Positions 1-8,412 of a DNA stretch of 64,000 bases are shown here, one piece after another (the first letter of the stretch is position 1; every line of letters starts with the position of its first letter). The stretch lies in the NCBI GenBank assembly GCA_913061415.1, contig CAJXUD010000010.1, forward strand, positions 62,001 through 126,000. The letters run 5' to 3'. This DNA comes from an uncultured Oleispira sp. (GTDB taxonomy: Bacteria; Pseudomonadota; Gammaproteobacteria; Pseudomonadales; Oceanobacteraceae). The notes below the pieces were generated by a model. The model did not search any database and was not told the DNA's origin. It saw only the letters and a list, made by a program, of their open reading frames with translations. The translations under genes and the position numbers were made by a program.

Positions 1-1235
1 TTTTGAGTGGATTCAGCATAAAACCCATAGCGGCTTATATGCTGTGTTTGTGCTTGGCGTAATGCTACATCTGCTTTACTGAGTGCATCAACTAACGTTA
101 ATGGGTGCTCTGTTTGTGTTCCCTCTACCACTAAGGATCGCTCTATAAACACCGCGCCAAAATGAAAATTCAGCCCTCCACGCTGAGTCAGTACCGTTGT
201 TGAGAGTAAGTTAAAACATTGCTCAACTAACTCTTCACCATGGGTTAAGTCTGTCGCGGGAATATACAGAGAAAAGTCAGCGCCCGTTCGTCGACTAATG
301 ATGACGTCATTATGATCACTGTGCCATTGATTAAAGATCTCCCCAATTCTAAACAGAATTTCATCGCCAGCCTCACGACCTTGCTCTTGATTATATTGAG
401 AAAACTCTTGAACCTGCATCAAAACAAGCACACCGCTATAGCCATCAGATTGCTGTAAAATATGCTGTAAGCGCTGATCAAAACCGCGTCGATTTAGTAG
501 CTGTGAGACATCATCTTGGTAGTTCTCTTCCCGAAGCTTTTCTGTGATGGCGGATTGTTCAGCAAAAATTGTTTTTAGTTTTCTGACCATTTGATTCATC
601 GCTAGTACGACACGTCTTAGTTCACGAGCTCGCGGGAGCTTTTCTTGCTCGTATAGATTTCGCTCACTGATATCAAGCGCTTGCCGCTCAACTCGCTCTA
701 ATGGTTTGAACATCCAACGTAGAATTATTTGCAAACTGATTAAGCTAACCAGTGCCATCCATAGATACCAGATGACTTCCGCTTTTATGATGCTCCATAA
801 ATCTTGGTAGGCAAGGTCGGTATGACTTTTTACCATTAGGCTACCTAGTCGCTGCCAGCCCTGAGTTACATCGGTATAAGCCGGTATAACCGCCAGATCA
901 ACCACATCGACAAACCACTCTGGCGCCGCACCGTTTTGTGTAAGTGGCTGCACTTTTCGCTGCAACCGACTGCCATCTAAAAGCTGTAGTGATATTTCAG
1001 AAAAGAACCCTCGATCGAATAAAACATCAATCATCCGCTCCAGCTTAACTTTATCGCCATCGGCGACCGCATTCGACATGGATAATGCGAGCGATGTTGC
1101 GGCGTCATAAGCACGGGCATTCAACTGCTGCTCAAAATAATTACTAGAATTCGTTAGCGTGAGAAACAAATTTCCGGTTAATAGCAGCAAAATCAGTGCA
1201 CTCGCCATCAAGCTAAGTTGACGTTTTAATGTCAT
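1..1235 (-). CDS. lapD: LapD-type inner-membrane c-di-GMP receptor (3' part cut off by window edge)
   Basis: Reading the minus strand from 1235 gives an open frame of 411 codons running off the left edge. It begins MTLKRQLSLMAS with a transmembrane helix, then a periplasmic LapD/MoxY-like domain (about residues 26-150), a second membrane helix (about 155-175), a HAMP-type linker and a GGDEF-family domain from about 235. The GGDEF signature is degenerate: RTGADF at residues 316-321. This is expected of LapD, which binds c-di-GMP through its EAL domain instead of making it; the EAL part would lie outside the window. LapD is known to hold the protease LapG at the membrane when c-di-GMP is high. 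lapG lies directly upstream on the same strand. An ATG at 1241 is also in frame, but AAGGA sits 6 bases before the 1235 ATG and touches the 1241 one. Confidence 0.9.
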   Translation of the reverse strand, partial: MTLKRQLSLMASALILLLLTGNLFLTLTNSSNYFEQQLNARAYDAATSLALSMSNAVADGDKVKLERMIDVLFDRGFFSEISLQLLDGSRLQRKVQPLTQNGAAPEWFVDVVDLAVIPAYTDVTQGWQRLGSLMVKSHTDLAYQDLWSIIKAEVIWYLWMALVSLISLQIILRWMFKPLERVERQALDISERNLYEQEKLPRARELRRVVLAMNQMVRKLKTIFAEQSAITEKLREENYQDDVSQLLNRRGFDQRLQHILQQSDGYSGVLVLMQVQEFSQYNQEQGREAGDEILFRIGEIFNQWHSDHNDVIISRRTGADFSLYIPATDLTHGEELVEQCFNLLSTTVLTQRGGLNFHFGAVFIERSLVVEGTQTEHPLTLVDALSKADVALRQAQTQHISRYGFYAESTQ

Positions 1236-1332
1236 GTTCATTTCCTTGTTGCGCCTTACGAGTAAGGCCTTATTTTAGACTTTCGTCTAATTCAGGTTCC
1301 ATTAATAGATTTTATGCGTTGGGCTTTGAGAC

Positions 1333-1374
1333 TTTAAATCAAAGTCTTTAAACCTAAGTCTTTAAACCTAAGCC
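1333..1374. repeat. Three tandem 14-bp units between lapG and lapD
   Basis: Units at 1333-1346, 1347-1360 and 1361-1374 read TTTAAATCAAAGTC, TTTAAACCTAAGTC and TTTAAACCTAAGCC. They lie in the 145-bp spacer between the lapG stop and the lapD start. Function unknown. Confidence 0.7.
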
Positions 1375-1380
1375 TTAAGC

Positions 1381-2079
1381 CTAAATATCCATGCCTTCAG
1401 CAGACATTCTGAGCCGTAAACCGGTCCATAAATCGAGTTTGTTAGGATTTCCCATTCGAATCCCTTGCCCTTTCATTCTTTCTAACCACATTCCAGATGC
1501 ATTAAAGCTATACACAGGCTCAAGATCGGTACGTCGATTAGCAGGGTATATCTTTCCGATTAGGTTATCTAATACCAAAGGAATCGCATCGGGCGTAGGG
1601 AAATAGGTCAGTACCATGTGGGCTTGATTAATCCGTAATGCTTTAACGTAAGTTATTCGCAATTTTTCAACCTCTACACCCAGTTCTTTTAAAGTGTAAT
1701 ATTTTGCGATCACAAAGTCTTCGCAGTCAGCACCGTGTGTTGTCAGTGATTCATACGGGGTTGCCCAATAGTCTTTTTGACCCCAGTGTTTTTCGTCGCT
1801 GACATAATTCACTGCATTATTGAAAAAATGATTCACCGCTCGTAACTGTTCATCTTCGTCTTTGCCCCGTAAGTCCTGATAGAGTGCTTGCCAATCTCGT
1901 AGTCGCTGCTCAGCTCCACTACCAAAATCTTGCCGAGCAGACTTAAACAACTCTTTGCTGATCCATTGTTGATCATCTGCTTGTAATAGAACGAACACAC
2001 ATAAAAGCAGGGCTGAGGTGCCCCCTTTTATTAATCGGGCTAACACCCCTTTGGCTCGTTTTTTTAGTCCTTCAAGCAA
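1381..2079 (-). CDS. lapG: LapG-type periplasmic cysteine protease (transglutaminase-like)
   Basis: This 232-residue protein belongs to the bacterial transglutaminase-like cysteine proteinases. It has a hydrophobic export segment (about residues 20-33) and the catalytic triad in family context: Cys119 in GADCEDF, His144 in NQAHMVL and Asp161 in LVLDNL. In Pseudomonas fluorescens LapG cuts the N-terminus of the giant adhesin LapA and frees cells from biofilms unless LapD sequesters it. The adjacent lapD supports the assignment; no adhesin gene is in this window, so the substrate must be encoded elsewhere. The start is uncertain: 2079 is a TTG preceded by GAGAG at a 7-base spacing, and no ATG lies in frame upstream. 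The 218-bp divergent region towards the next gene holds a 12-bp minisatellite. Confidence 0.9.
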   Translation of the reverse strand: MLEGLKKRAKGVLARLIKGGTSALLLCVFVLLQADDQQWISKELFKSARQDFGSGAEQRLRDWQALYQDLRGKDEDEQLRAVNHFFNNAVNYVSDEKHWGQKDYWATPYESLTTHGADCEDFVIAKYYTLKELGVEVEKLRITYVKALRINQAHMVLTYFPTPDAIPLVLDNLIGKIYPANRRTDLEPVYSFNASGMWLERMKGQGIRMGNPNKLDLWTGLRLRMSAEGMDI

Positions 2080-2109
2080 GAATTTTCTCTCATGGGTTGC
2101 TGAATATTA

Positions 2110-2181
2110 TTTAGCTATTTATTTCACTATCTACTTAACTATTTGCTTAGCTATTTGCTTAGCTATTCGGTTAACTATAGG
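2110..2181. repeat. 12-bp minisatellite, six degenerate copies
   Basis: Units start at 2110, 2122, 2134, 2146, 2158 and 2170. The clearest copies read CTTAACTATTTG, CTTAGCTATTTG and CTTAGCTATTCG. The array fills the centre of the divergent promoter region between lapG and the diguanylate cyclase gene. It contains open frames only because its period is a multiple of three; I do not regard it as coding. Confidence 0.8.
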
Positions 2182-2297
2182 ACACAGAAACAGACACTGG
2201 GGTGTCGTTAATAGGTTTTCTATAACTTTCTTCTAATAGCCAGCAAATAACCGTATTTCTGCTAGGCTTATTAACAACATTTGCGATATAGATCATC

Positions 2298-3926
2298 ATG
2301 GATATTTCAAAAAGCGAAAAGCTCAAGCAGCACTTTTCTACAAGAGTTACGCACCAAGCTAGGCATCTCCTAGATCTGTGGCGCTGCCTGCATGATAATC
2401 ATTGGCAGCAAGAGCATGTCTCTGACCTTCTACAAGCGAATGAAAAATTATTACGCTTTGCTCAGCGCTTCGACTCACCCAAGTATGTGGAGATTGCAAC
2501 ACAGCTTGATTCAACTCTTTCTAAGGTCAAAAACACCTGCCACCCCAGTAGTGAAGAGCTTAAAACCTTGAATGATTTGATGCTGCAGCTAAGCCAAGGG
2601 GTTTTACGTAGAAATGATCAGAGTAATAAGCCCGAAAAGATGATCGTTGTTAAGAAGCCGATCTACATGGCTTTGAATGACTCCGATAACGCTATCCAAC
2701 TGGCACAGCAAATGGAGTATTTTGGTTTAAGGGCCGAGCTTTTCACGACACAAGAAGAACTTCATAATGCCATTAGTAAGCGTCACCCAATGGCAATCAT
2801 TATCGATATTGATTTTATTGAAGCTGATAATGGTTTAGCTATTATTGCCGAGCACCAAGGAATAAAAGAAGCGGGGGTCGTAAAAACAGCAACACCCATG
2901 ATTCCCATCATTTTTTACAGCTCTCATGGGATGACACTTAAGCAAAAACTTCAGTGTTTACGTTTAGGGGGCATTAGCAGCTTTGAAAGCCTTGCGCCGC
3001 AAGCCATCATCACTCAACTAGAAAGTTTGGTGAACCTAGTTCCTGAACAACCTTTTCGCATACTCATTGTTGATGATTCAAAATCACAGGCGCTCTTTGC
3101 TGAACGTTCCTTAAATACGGCCGGCATGATTACTGAAAAAGTGACCGATCCAATGGACGTTTGGAATGTTTTGGAATCGTTTCAGCCAGAGATGATTTTG
3201 ATGGATATGTACATGCCAGGCTGTAACGGCGTTGAGCTAGCAAAGGTCATCCGCCAAGATATTCATTACATTAACATTCCCATTATTTTTCTGTCTGGAG
3301 AGGAAGATATTGAGCTTCAATTAGCTGCAATGTCGGAGGGAGGTGATGATTTTTTAACCAAACCTGTAGATCCACGCCATTTATTATCGACAATTCGCAC
3401 AAGAGGAACGAGAGCTCGTGATTTAAGCCATCTTATTGCCCGTGATAGCCTAACCGGTTTGTATAATCATACTCATATTTTGAAAGCCTTGGATGAACAA
3501 ATTAAGGTCTGTTTACGCAATAAAACCTCACTCTGCTTTGTTATGATTGATATCGACCACTTTAAACAGGTAAATGATAATCATGGCCATCCGATTGGTG
3601 ATGAAGTGATCAAAAACTTAGCGTTGTTTTTGACTCAAAGGTTACGTAAAACAGACTTTGTCGGTCGTTACGGCGGAGAAGAATTCGCCATTGTTTTACC
3701 TAATGTGACACTCGATGATGCAGAAAATATAATGAACGAAATTCGCAATAATTTCTCTCACATCCTTCATGGTGGCATTGCCGCGATTAACTCAACGTTC
3801 TCTTGCGGCATTGCTTTGCACAAAGGTCAAAGCAGCAATGAATTGATCGAATTAGCGGATCAAGCCATGTATTTAGCTAAAAGAGCGGGTCGAAACTGCG
3901 TAAAAGTGTGCCCTGCTAAGGATTAG
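2298..3926 (+). CDS. Response-regulator diguanylate cyclase (helical N-term, two REC domains, GGDEF)
   Basis: The 542-residue protein has a helical N-terminal region (1-110), a divergent receiver-like domain (about 118-245) and a canonical receiver domain starting RILIVDD (about 252-370, phospho-acceptor in LMDMYMPG). It ends in an active-type GGDEF domain with GGEEF at 459-463 and an RxxD inhibitory-site motif (RKTD) five residues before it. It should make c-di-GMP from two GTP under phosphorylation and feedback control. Gene order (this gene, aroQ, prmA, zinc-ribbon gene, dusB, fis, purH, purD) matches the Pseudomonas locus of GcbA (PA4843), a cyclase reported to affect the Lap system, so a GcbA-like role is likely but inferred. 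It is divergent from lapG-lapD, the effector pair its product could feed. Confidence 0.85.
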   Translation: MDISKSEKLKQHFSTRVTHQARHLLDLWRCLHDNHWQQEHVSDLLQANEKLLRFAQRFDSPKYVEIATQLDSTLSKVKNTCHPSSEELKTLNDLMLQLSQGVLRRNDQSNKPEKMIVVKKPIYMALNDSDNAIQLAQQMEYFGLRAELFTTQEELHNAISKRHPMAIIIDIDFIEADNGLAIIAEHQGIKEAGVVKTATPMIPIIFYSSHGMTLKQKLQCLRLGGISSFESLAPQAIITQLESLVNLVPEQPFRILIVDDSKSQALFAERSLNTAGMITEKVTDPMDVWNVLESFQPEMILMDMYMPGCNGVELAKVIRQDIHYINIPIIFLSGEEDIELQLAAMSEGGDDFLTKPVDPRHLLSTIRTRGTRARDLSHLIARDSLTGLYNHTHILKALDEQIKVCLRNKTSLCFVMIDIDHFKQVNDNHGHPIGDEVIKNLALFLTQRLRKTDFVGRYGGEEFAIVLPNVTLDDAENIMNEIRNNFSHILHGGIAAINSTFSCGIALHKGQSSNELIELADQAMYLAKRAGRNCVKVCPAKD

Positions 3927-3927
3927 A

Positions 3928-3958
3928 GGCATTAGGGACTAGACCCCTAGCCGCTTTT
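3928..3958 (+). terminator. Probable terminator after the diguanylate cyclase
   Basis: GGC-TAGGG (with a 2-base bulge) pairs with CCCTA-GCC and is followed by GCTTTTT. It starts two bases after the stop codon. Confidence 0.55.
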
Positions 3959-4039
3959 TGTGCAAACTCCCGCCAATAGTTAACATTATGATCTTTTGTA
4001 TTTCGTAATATCCCATGTGATACCTATACGGAGCACATC

Positions 4040-4501
4040 ATGGCGGAGCACAGTATGCCTTCAATTTTAGTATTAAATGGCCCTAACCTGAATCTATTGG
4101 GTACGCGTGAACCAGGGGTTTATGGCCATACCACTCTGGCAGACATTGAACAGTCTTTGATTAAGCAAGCCGCTGTGGCCAATGCCGATTTGAACTGTTT
4201 CCAGTCAAATGCTGAATTCGAAATCATTGAGCGCATTCATAAAGCTGGCAGTGAAGGAATTGATTTCATTATTATTAATCCTGCCGCTTTTACTCATACC
4301 AGCGTTGCCATTCGTGATGCTATCTTAGGGGTTAATATCCCATTCATTGAAGTTCATATTTCCAATGTTCATGCCCGTGAAGACTTTCGCGCGCATTCTT
4401 ACTTCTCTGATAAAGCCGTTGGCGTTATTTGTGGCTTAGGTCCACAAGGTTATGAATTGGCACTTGCGAGTGCACTAGTACAGTTAAAAGGACAAAGCTA
4501 A
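4040..4501 (+). CDS. aroQ: Type II 3-dehydroquinate dehydratase
   Basis: The protein (153 residues) carries out the third step of the shikimate pathway, dehydrating 3-dehydroquinate to 3-dehydroshikimate. Family hallmarks are present: [18 protein letters not shown] with the catalytic Tyr, the FQSNAE segment, [10 protein letters not shown], and [17 protein letters not shown] with the catalytic His. Two starts are equally served: ATG 4040 and ATG 4055 are each preceded by GGAG at a 6-base spacing, in a nearly duplicated stretch. prmA follows with a one-base TAATG overlap. In Pseudomonas and E. coli accB-accC lie between aroQ and prmA; here they are absent from this position. Confidence 0.96.
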   Translation: MAEHSMPSILVLNGPNLNLLGTREPGVYGHTTLADIEQSLIKQAAVANADLNCFQSNAEFEIIERIHKAGSEGIDFIIINPAAFTHTSVAIRDAILGVNIPFIEVHISNVHAREDFRAHSYFSDKAVGVICGLGPQGYELALASALVQLKGQS

Positions 4502-5400
4502 TGGCTTGGATACAACTTAAAGTTGAAGTACTGCCTGATCAAATAGAAATCATCGAAGATTCTATGTTACTGGAAGGTGCACAAGCAGTTACCTTGCAAG
4601 ACGGTGCAGACCAACCCATTTTAGAACCAGAATTAGGCACGATGCCGGTATGGGATAAAACGATTGTAATCGGTTTATTCGATGCTGAAATCAATGGCGA
4701 TGTGCTAATTGCCAACATGAAAAACCTTTTTTCATTCGACCCTGCCATGCAAGGAAAAGCTTTTCCTGAACATAAGCTTGAATTAGTAGAAGATAAAGAT
4801 TGGGAACGTGCCTGGATGGATAACTTCCATGCAATGCCGTTTGGCGACCGTTTATGGGTTTGCCCTAGCTGGAAAGAGCCTGAAGACAAAAATGCAGTGA
4901 ACCTCATGCTTGATCCTGGCCTAGCGTTTGGCACTGGCACACACCCAACGACCGCTCATTGCTTACGCTTTTTGGATAAGCAGGTTGAAGGTGGCGAGCT
5001 GATTATCGATTATGGCTGCGGCAGTGGTATTTTAGGTATTGCTGCTTTATTGCTAGGCAGCGAGCGTATGCTAGGGGTTGATAATGACCCTCAAGCCTTA
5101 CTAGCGACTCGTCAAAATGCAGAGCGAAATGGTATTTCTGCGGATCAGTATGACGTAGTATTACCCGAGAATACCCACAAAATTGAAGCTGACATAATGG
5201 TCGCCAATATTTTAGCGGGGCCATTAATTTCTTTAGCTGAAAACATTGCGACCCTGACAAAAAGTGGCGGTAAACTCGCCTTATCGGGTCTATTAAGCCA
5301 TCAAGCTGATGAGGTGCGTGCAGCGTATGAACCATGGTTTAATATGGATGGTATGGAACAATTAGATGATTGGATCATCTTAACTGGCACAAAACTTTAA
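4501..5400 (+). CDS. prmA: Ribosomal protein L11 methyltransferase
   Basis: PrmA trimethylates ribosomal protein L11 using S-adenosylmethionine. The 299-residue length is normal. An N-terminal substrate-recognition domain (about 1-100) is followed by a class I methyltransferase fold with the SAM-binding motif DYGCGSGILGIAAL (about 169-182) and the family motif VANILAGPL. DPGLAFGTGTHPTT, typical of PrmA, precedes it. Translation is probably coupled to aroQ, since the stop and start codons share a base. Confidence 0.97.
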   Translation: MAWIQLKVEVLPDQIEIIEDSMLLEGAQAVTLQDGADQPILEPELGTMPVWDKTIVIGLFDAEINGDVLIANMKNLFSFDPAMQGKAFPEHKLELVEDKDWERAWMDNFHAMPFGDRLWVCPSWKEPEDKNAVNLMLDPGLAFGTGTHPTTAHCLRFLDKQVEGGELIIDYGCGSGILGIAALLLGSERMLGVDNDPQALLATRQNAERNGISADQYDVVLPENTHKIEADIMVANILAGPLISLAENIATLTKSGGKLALSGLLSHQADEVRAAYEPWFNMDGMEQLDDWIILTGTKL

Positions 5401-5446
5401 ATAATAAAAAAGTTGCCCGTAACAAGAGCAAAGGATATTAGTAGCT

Positions 5447-6793
5447 ATGGCTGAGACACACATTACTCGCTGCCCACATTGCCAGACCACCTTTCGAATC
5501 CGCTTAGAACAATTAGCGGCCGCGAAAGGGGCTGTTCGGTGCGGGTCTTGTTTGCAAGTATTTAAAGCGGCTGACCATATTGTCAGCGGTGCTGAAGTCT
5601 CTAACCTAGCCACGAATACTCCAGTTCAAGCGCCTTCTACACAAGCACCTCAAACTGAAGCATCTGAGGCGAGTCTACCTAAAGTTGAAGAAGTCCCGTC
5701 TGACTCAGCCAAAAAAGAGTTAGATGAAGACGATGGGCTTTTTGACGATATTCCAGATCAAATCAACGATGATCCTTTAGAAGATTTTGGTATTCGCCAG
5801 CCTGATCGTGATAGCAATGAGACCTTTGAGAATAGTCTGCAGTTAGATGATGCTATTTTCGGAGTACAAGATGACCGAAATACATCGCGCTTTCTAATAG
5901 AGGATGATCGCGGTATTGAATTTGGCAGTGACCAGTTCGGTAGCCATAACAGCGGCGATGATAGCAGCGATGACGCTTGGGCCGCTATTTTGATGGAAGA
6001 CGAGAAGAAACCAAGTAAAAAAACTGACCACGATGATGAATCATGGGCTGAAGCCTTACTAGATGTCGATGATGACTTAATCGCAGACATCGATATGGAC
6101 TTTGAAAAAGATGATTTTTCCAAGCAAGATGATGACTTTGTGCCTTCTTTAGAAGATGACATTGAAAGTGAACAGTTTCATCTTGGTGGTGATGAAAATG
6201 GCAACGACACCGTGGAAATTGAGCTCAATATCGCTGGCGCAGTAAACGACCTACTTGATGAGCCGCTAGACCTAGACAACAAGAAAAAGCAGAAAAATTC
6301 TACGGAGGCCCACTCTAGCTTTCTTTGGCTATGGCTGAGTGGCGCGATTGTAATGGTTCTTGCACTGATCATCCAAGTCGGATATTTCAAATTCGACTCA
6401 TGGTCGCGCAACCCTGATTATCGCCCAGTTTATGCAGCAAGCTGCCAGTTACTTAATTGCCAACTGCCTGCGATTCAAAATGTTAAAAAAATGAATACCC
6501 AGCATTTTATGGTACGCCCTCACCCTAAAGTTAAAAATGCGCTGTACATTGATACTCTCATTATCAACCATGCCGATTATGAGCAGCCATTCCCAGACCT
6601 CAATCTGATCTTTACTGGTCTTAATGAGCAGACCCTCGCCTCTCGTCACTTTAAGCCTAAAGAATACCTAGCAGGTGAGCTGGCCGGTTCTAACATCATG
6701 CCACTGAACGTTCCCGTTCATATTGCCATTGAAATCGCGAGCCCTGGAGCAGAAGCCGTCGGCTATCGCATTGAACTTGTCGGCAACCATTAA
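5447..6793 (+). CDS. Zinc-ribbon and DUF3426 membrane protein
   Basis: The 448-residue protein starts with an MJ0042-type zinc ribbon: CPHC and CGSC pairs at residues 8-35. A long, very acidic and probably disordered linker (about 60-280, rich in DD and ED) leads to one transmembrane helix (about 291-312). A C-terminal DUF3426 domain follows. The gene sits between prmA and dusB, as its counterpart does in Pseudomonas. Function is not established; the layout suggests a cytosolic metal-binding head joined to an extracytoplasmic domain. It could be mistaken for a regulator, but no DNA-binding fold is visible. Confidence 0.8.
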   Translation: MAETHITRCPHCQTTFRIRLEQLAAAKGAVRCGSCLQVFKAADHIVSGAEVSNLATNTPVQAPSTQAPQTEASEASLPKVEEVPSDSAKKELDEDDGLFDDIPDQINDDPLEDFGIRQPDRDSNETFENSLQLDDAIFGVQDDRNTSRFLIEDDRGIEFGSDQFGSHNSGDDSSDDAWAAILMEDEKKPSKKTDHDDESWAEALLDVDDDLIADIDMDFEKDDFSKQDDDFVPSLEDDIESEQFHLGGDENGNDTVEIELNIAGAVNDLLDEPLDLDNKKKQKNSTEAHSSFLWLWLSGAIVMVLALIIQVGYFKFDSWSRNPDYRPVYAASCQLLNCQLPAIQNVKKMNTQHFMVRPHPKVKNALYIDTLIINHADYEQPFPDLNLIFTGLNEQTLASRHFKPKEYLAGELAGSNIMPLNVPVHIAIEIASPGAEAVGYRIELVGNH

Positions 6794-6826
6794 CAAAACT
6801 CTACAAATTTCTGATACTGCCTAATA

Positions 6827-6870
6827 AATTGAGCTGCTTTTATCGACAATCATCGATAAAAGGCTCAATT
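6827..6870 (+). terminator. Long stem-loop downstream of the DUF3426 gene
   Basis: AATTGAGC (6827-6834) pairs with GCTCAATT (6863-6870), and inside it CTTTTATCGA pairs with TCGATAAAAG around the loop CAATCA, with a 2-base bulge. The downstream T-run is short (TTTCTC), so it may be a terminator or an RNA-stabilising hairpin ahead of dusB. Confidence 0.6.
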
Positions 6871-7004
6871 TCTCGAGTCAAGCTTTTTAGTTGCAAAAAT
6901 CTCACTAAAAACTGCCCAATAGGCCTTTATTCATCCCCTTGATATGAGTATTATACGCCGACTTTTCCATCGCGCATTTTTTAACCAGAAGTCATACATT
7001 CCTT

Positions 7005-7994
7005 ATGATAATGATTGGTCCTTACCAACTGCCAAACCCCGTGGTGCTTGCACCCATGGCAGGGGTGACCGACCTTCCGTTTAGGCAGCTTTGCCGACGT
7101 TTGGGTGCTGGTTTAGTGGTTGGAGAGATGGTTTCAAGCAATCCTAAGTTGCGTAATACACGAAAGTCACAGCTTAGATTGAACCATGAAGGCGAACCTG
7201 AGCCGATTGCTGTGCAAATTGCCGGTGGCGATCCAGAATCAATGGCCGATGCGGCACTATTTAATGTTGAGAACGGTGCTCAGATCATCGATATCAATAT
7301 GGGCTGCCCTGCTAAAAAAGTCTGCAACAAAGCTGCAGGCTCAGCTTTGATGAAAGATGAAGGACTGGTGAGCGAAATACTGCACGCCGTCGTTGAAGCC
7401 GTGAATGTTCCGGTTAGTTTAAAAATGCGCACGGGCTGGGCCCCTGAGCATAAGAATGCACCCAAAATCGCAGAAATCGCAGAGCAGGCTGGTATTGTCT
7501 CGCTCGCGGTCCACGGCCGAACCCGTGACTGTGCTTACAGTGGTGAAGTTGAATACCATACCATTCGTGATATCAAGCAACAGGCAGGTATTCCTGTTTT
7601 TGCTAACGGTGATATCACCAGCGCTATTAAAGCCGCTGAAGTAATGGACTTTACCGGCGCCGATGGAGTTTTGATCGGTCGCGCCGCCCAAGGACAACCT
7701 TGGATTTTCAAACAAGTTGCCCACTACTTGGCAACGGGCGAGCTAATAGCAGCGCCTGATTGGTCTGAAATCGAAACCATTTTATTAGAGCATATTGCAG
7801 GGCTCTACACCTTTTACGGTGACTATTTAGGTGTGCGTATCGCACGCAAACACGTGAGCTGGTATTTACAGACTCATAGCGAAGGCTTGGCCTTCCGCAA
7901 AATTTTTAATCGCTTGGAGAGTTCAGCTGAGCAAGTCCAAGCGATTCGATTATTTTTCAAGGATAAAATACTTAATAAAGGAATAGCGGCATGA
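7005..7994 (+). CDS. dusB: tRNA-dihydrouridine synthase B
   Basis: This FMN enzyme reduces uridine to dihydrouridine in the D-loop of tRNA. The 329-residue protein is a TIM barrel. Visible are the N-terminal [16 protein letters not shown] motif, the catalytic-Cys segment [40 protein letters not shown], and the FMN-phosphate segment FANGDI followed by [16 protein letters not shown]. The start may instead be ATG 7011 (MIGPYQLPN), closer to the E. coli N-terminus; neither has a strong ribosome site. fis starts inside the stop codon (ATGA overlap), the conserved dusB-fis operon of gammaproteobacteria. Confidence 0.96.
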   Translation: MIMIGPYQLPNPVVLAPMAGVTDLPFRQLCRRLGAGLVVGEMVSSNPKLRNTRKSQLRLNHEGEPEPIAVQIAGGDPESMADAALFNVENGAQIIDINMGCPAKKVCNKAAGSALMKDEGLVSEILHAVVEAVNVPVSLKMRTGWAPEHKNAPKIAEIAEQAGIVSLAVHGRTRDCAYSGEVEYHTIRDIKQQAGIPVFANGDITSAIKAAEVMDFTGADGVLIGRAAQGQPWIFKQVAHYLATGELIAAPDWSEIETILLEHIAGLYTFYGDYLGVRIARKHVSWYLQTHSEGLAFRKIFNRLESSAEQVQAIRLFFKDKILNKGIAA

Positions 7995-8305
7995 ATACAG
8001 AATCATTATTAAGGAAGGTTGATACAGTGACCGAAGCGGCTCATACCCCAGCACAAGATTCATCGTTCGACGCCAATACTCAAACACTACGCGATAGTGT
8101 TGAGCGTGCGTTGCAAAACTACTTTGACAATTTAGACGGCCAGCCAGTATCTGATGTTTACAACATGGTATTGTCAGAAGTTGAAGCGCCTCTGCTTGAG
8201 ACGGTTATGAAGTATACCCGTGATAATCAAACTAAGGCCTCAACGGTTCTTGGCTTGAACCGTGGCACGCTGCGGAAAAAACTAAAGCAGTATGGAATGC
8301 TTTAA
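7991..8305 (+). CDS. fis: Nucleoid protein and transcription factor Fis
   Basis: The protein has 104 residues. The C-terminal half carries the Fis helix-turn-helix ([26 protein letters not shown]). The N-terminal part is slightly longer than E. coli Fis (98 residues). Fis bends DNA and controls rRNA promoters, recombination and growth-phase genes. It is translationally coupled to dusB through ATGA and followed by a strong terminator. Confidence 0.96.
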   Translation: MNTESLLRKVDTVTEAAHTPAQDSSFDANTQTLRDSVERALQNYFDNLDGQPVSDVYNMVLSEVEAPLLETVMKYTRDNQTKASTVLGLNRGTLRKKLKQYGML

Positions 8306-8326
8306 GCATTCACTTTTTAATTATTC

Positions 8327-8352
8327 AGCGGCTATTTATTAGCCGCTTTTTC
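8327..8352 (+). terminator. Rho-independent terminator of dusB-fis
   Basis: AGCGGCT (8327-8333) pairs with AGCCGCT (8341-8347), extended by AT pairs, and a T-run follows. Confidence 0.88.
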
Positions 8353-8412
8353 GTTCTTAGACCTTAATTAACCATTTGGTCAGGTTTGTTTCACTTACTA
8401 CTTCGGAAGATC

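Noticed and set aside
2018-2236. Plus-strand frame over the minisatellite encoding tetrapeptide repeats
   Set aside because: It overlaps lapG and is open only because the repeat period is 12 bases.
4539-6411. Long minus-strand frames opposite prmA and the DUF3426 gene
   Set aside because: They are antisense shadows of well-supported genes, Ser/Lys-rich and without family motifs.
8386-8412. TTG start giving a longer PurH
   Set aside because: ATG 8413 has a good ribosome site and matches the family N-terminus.
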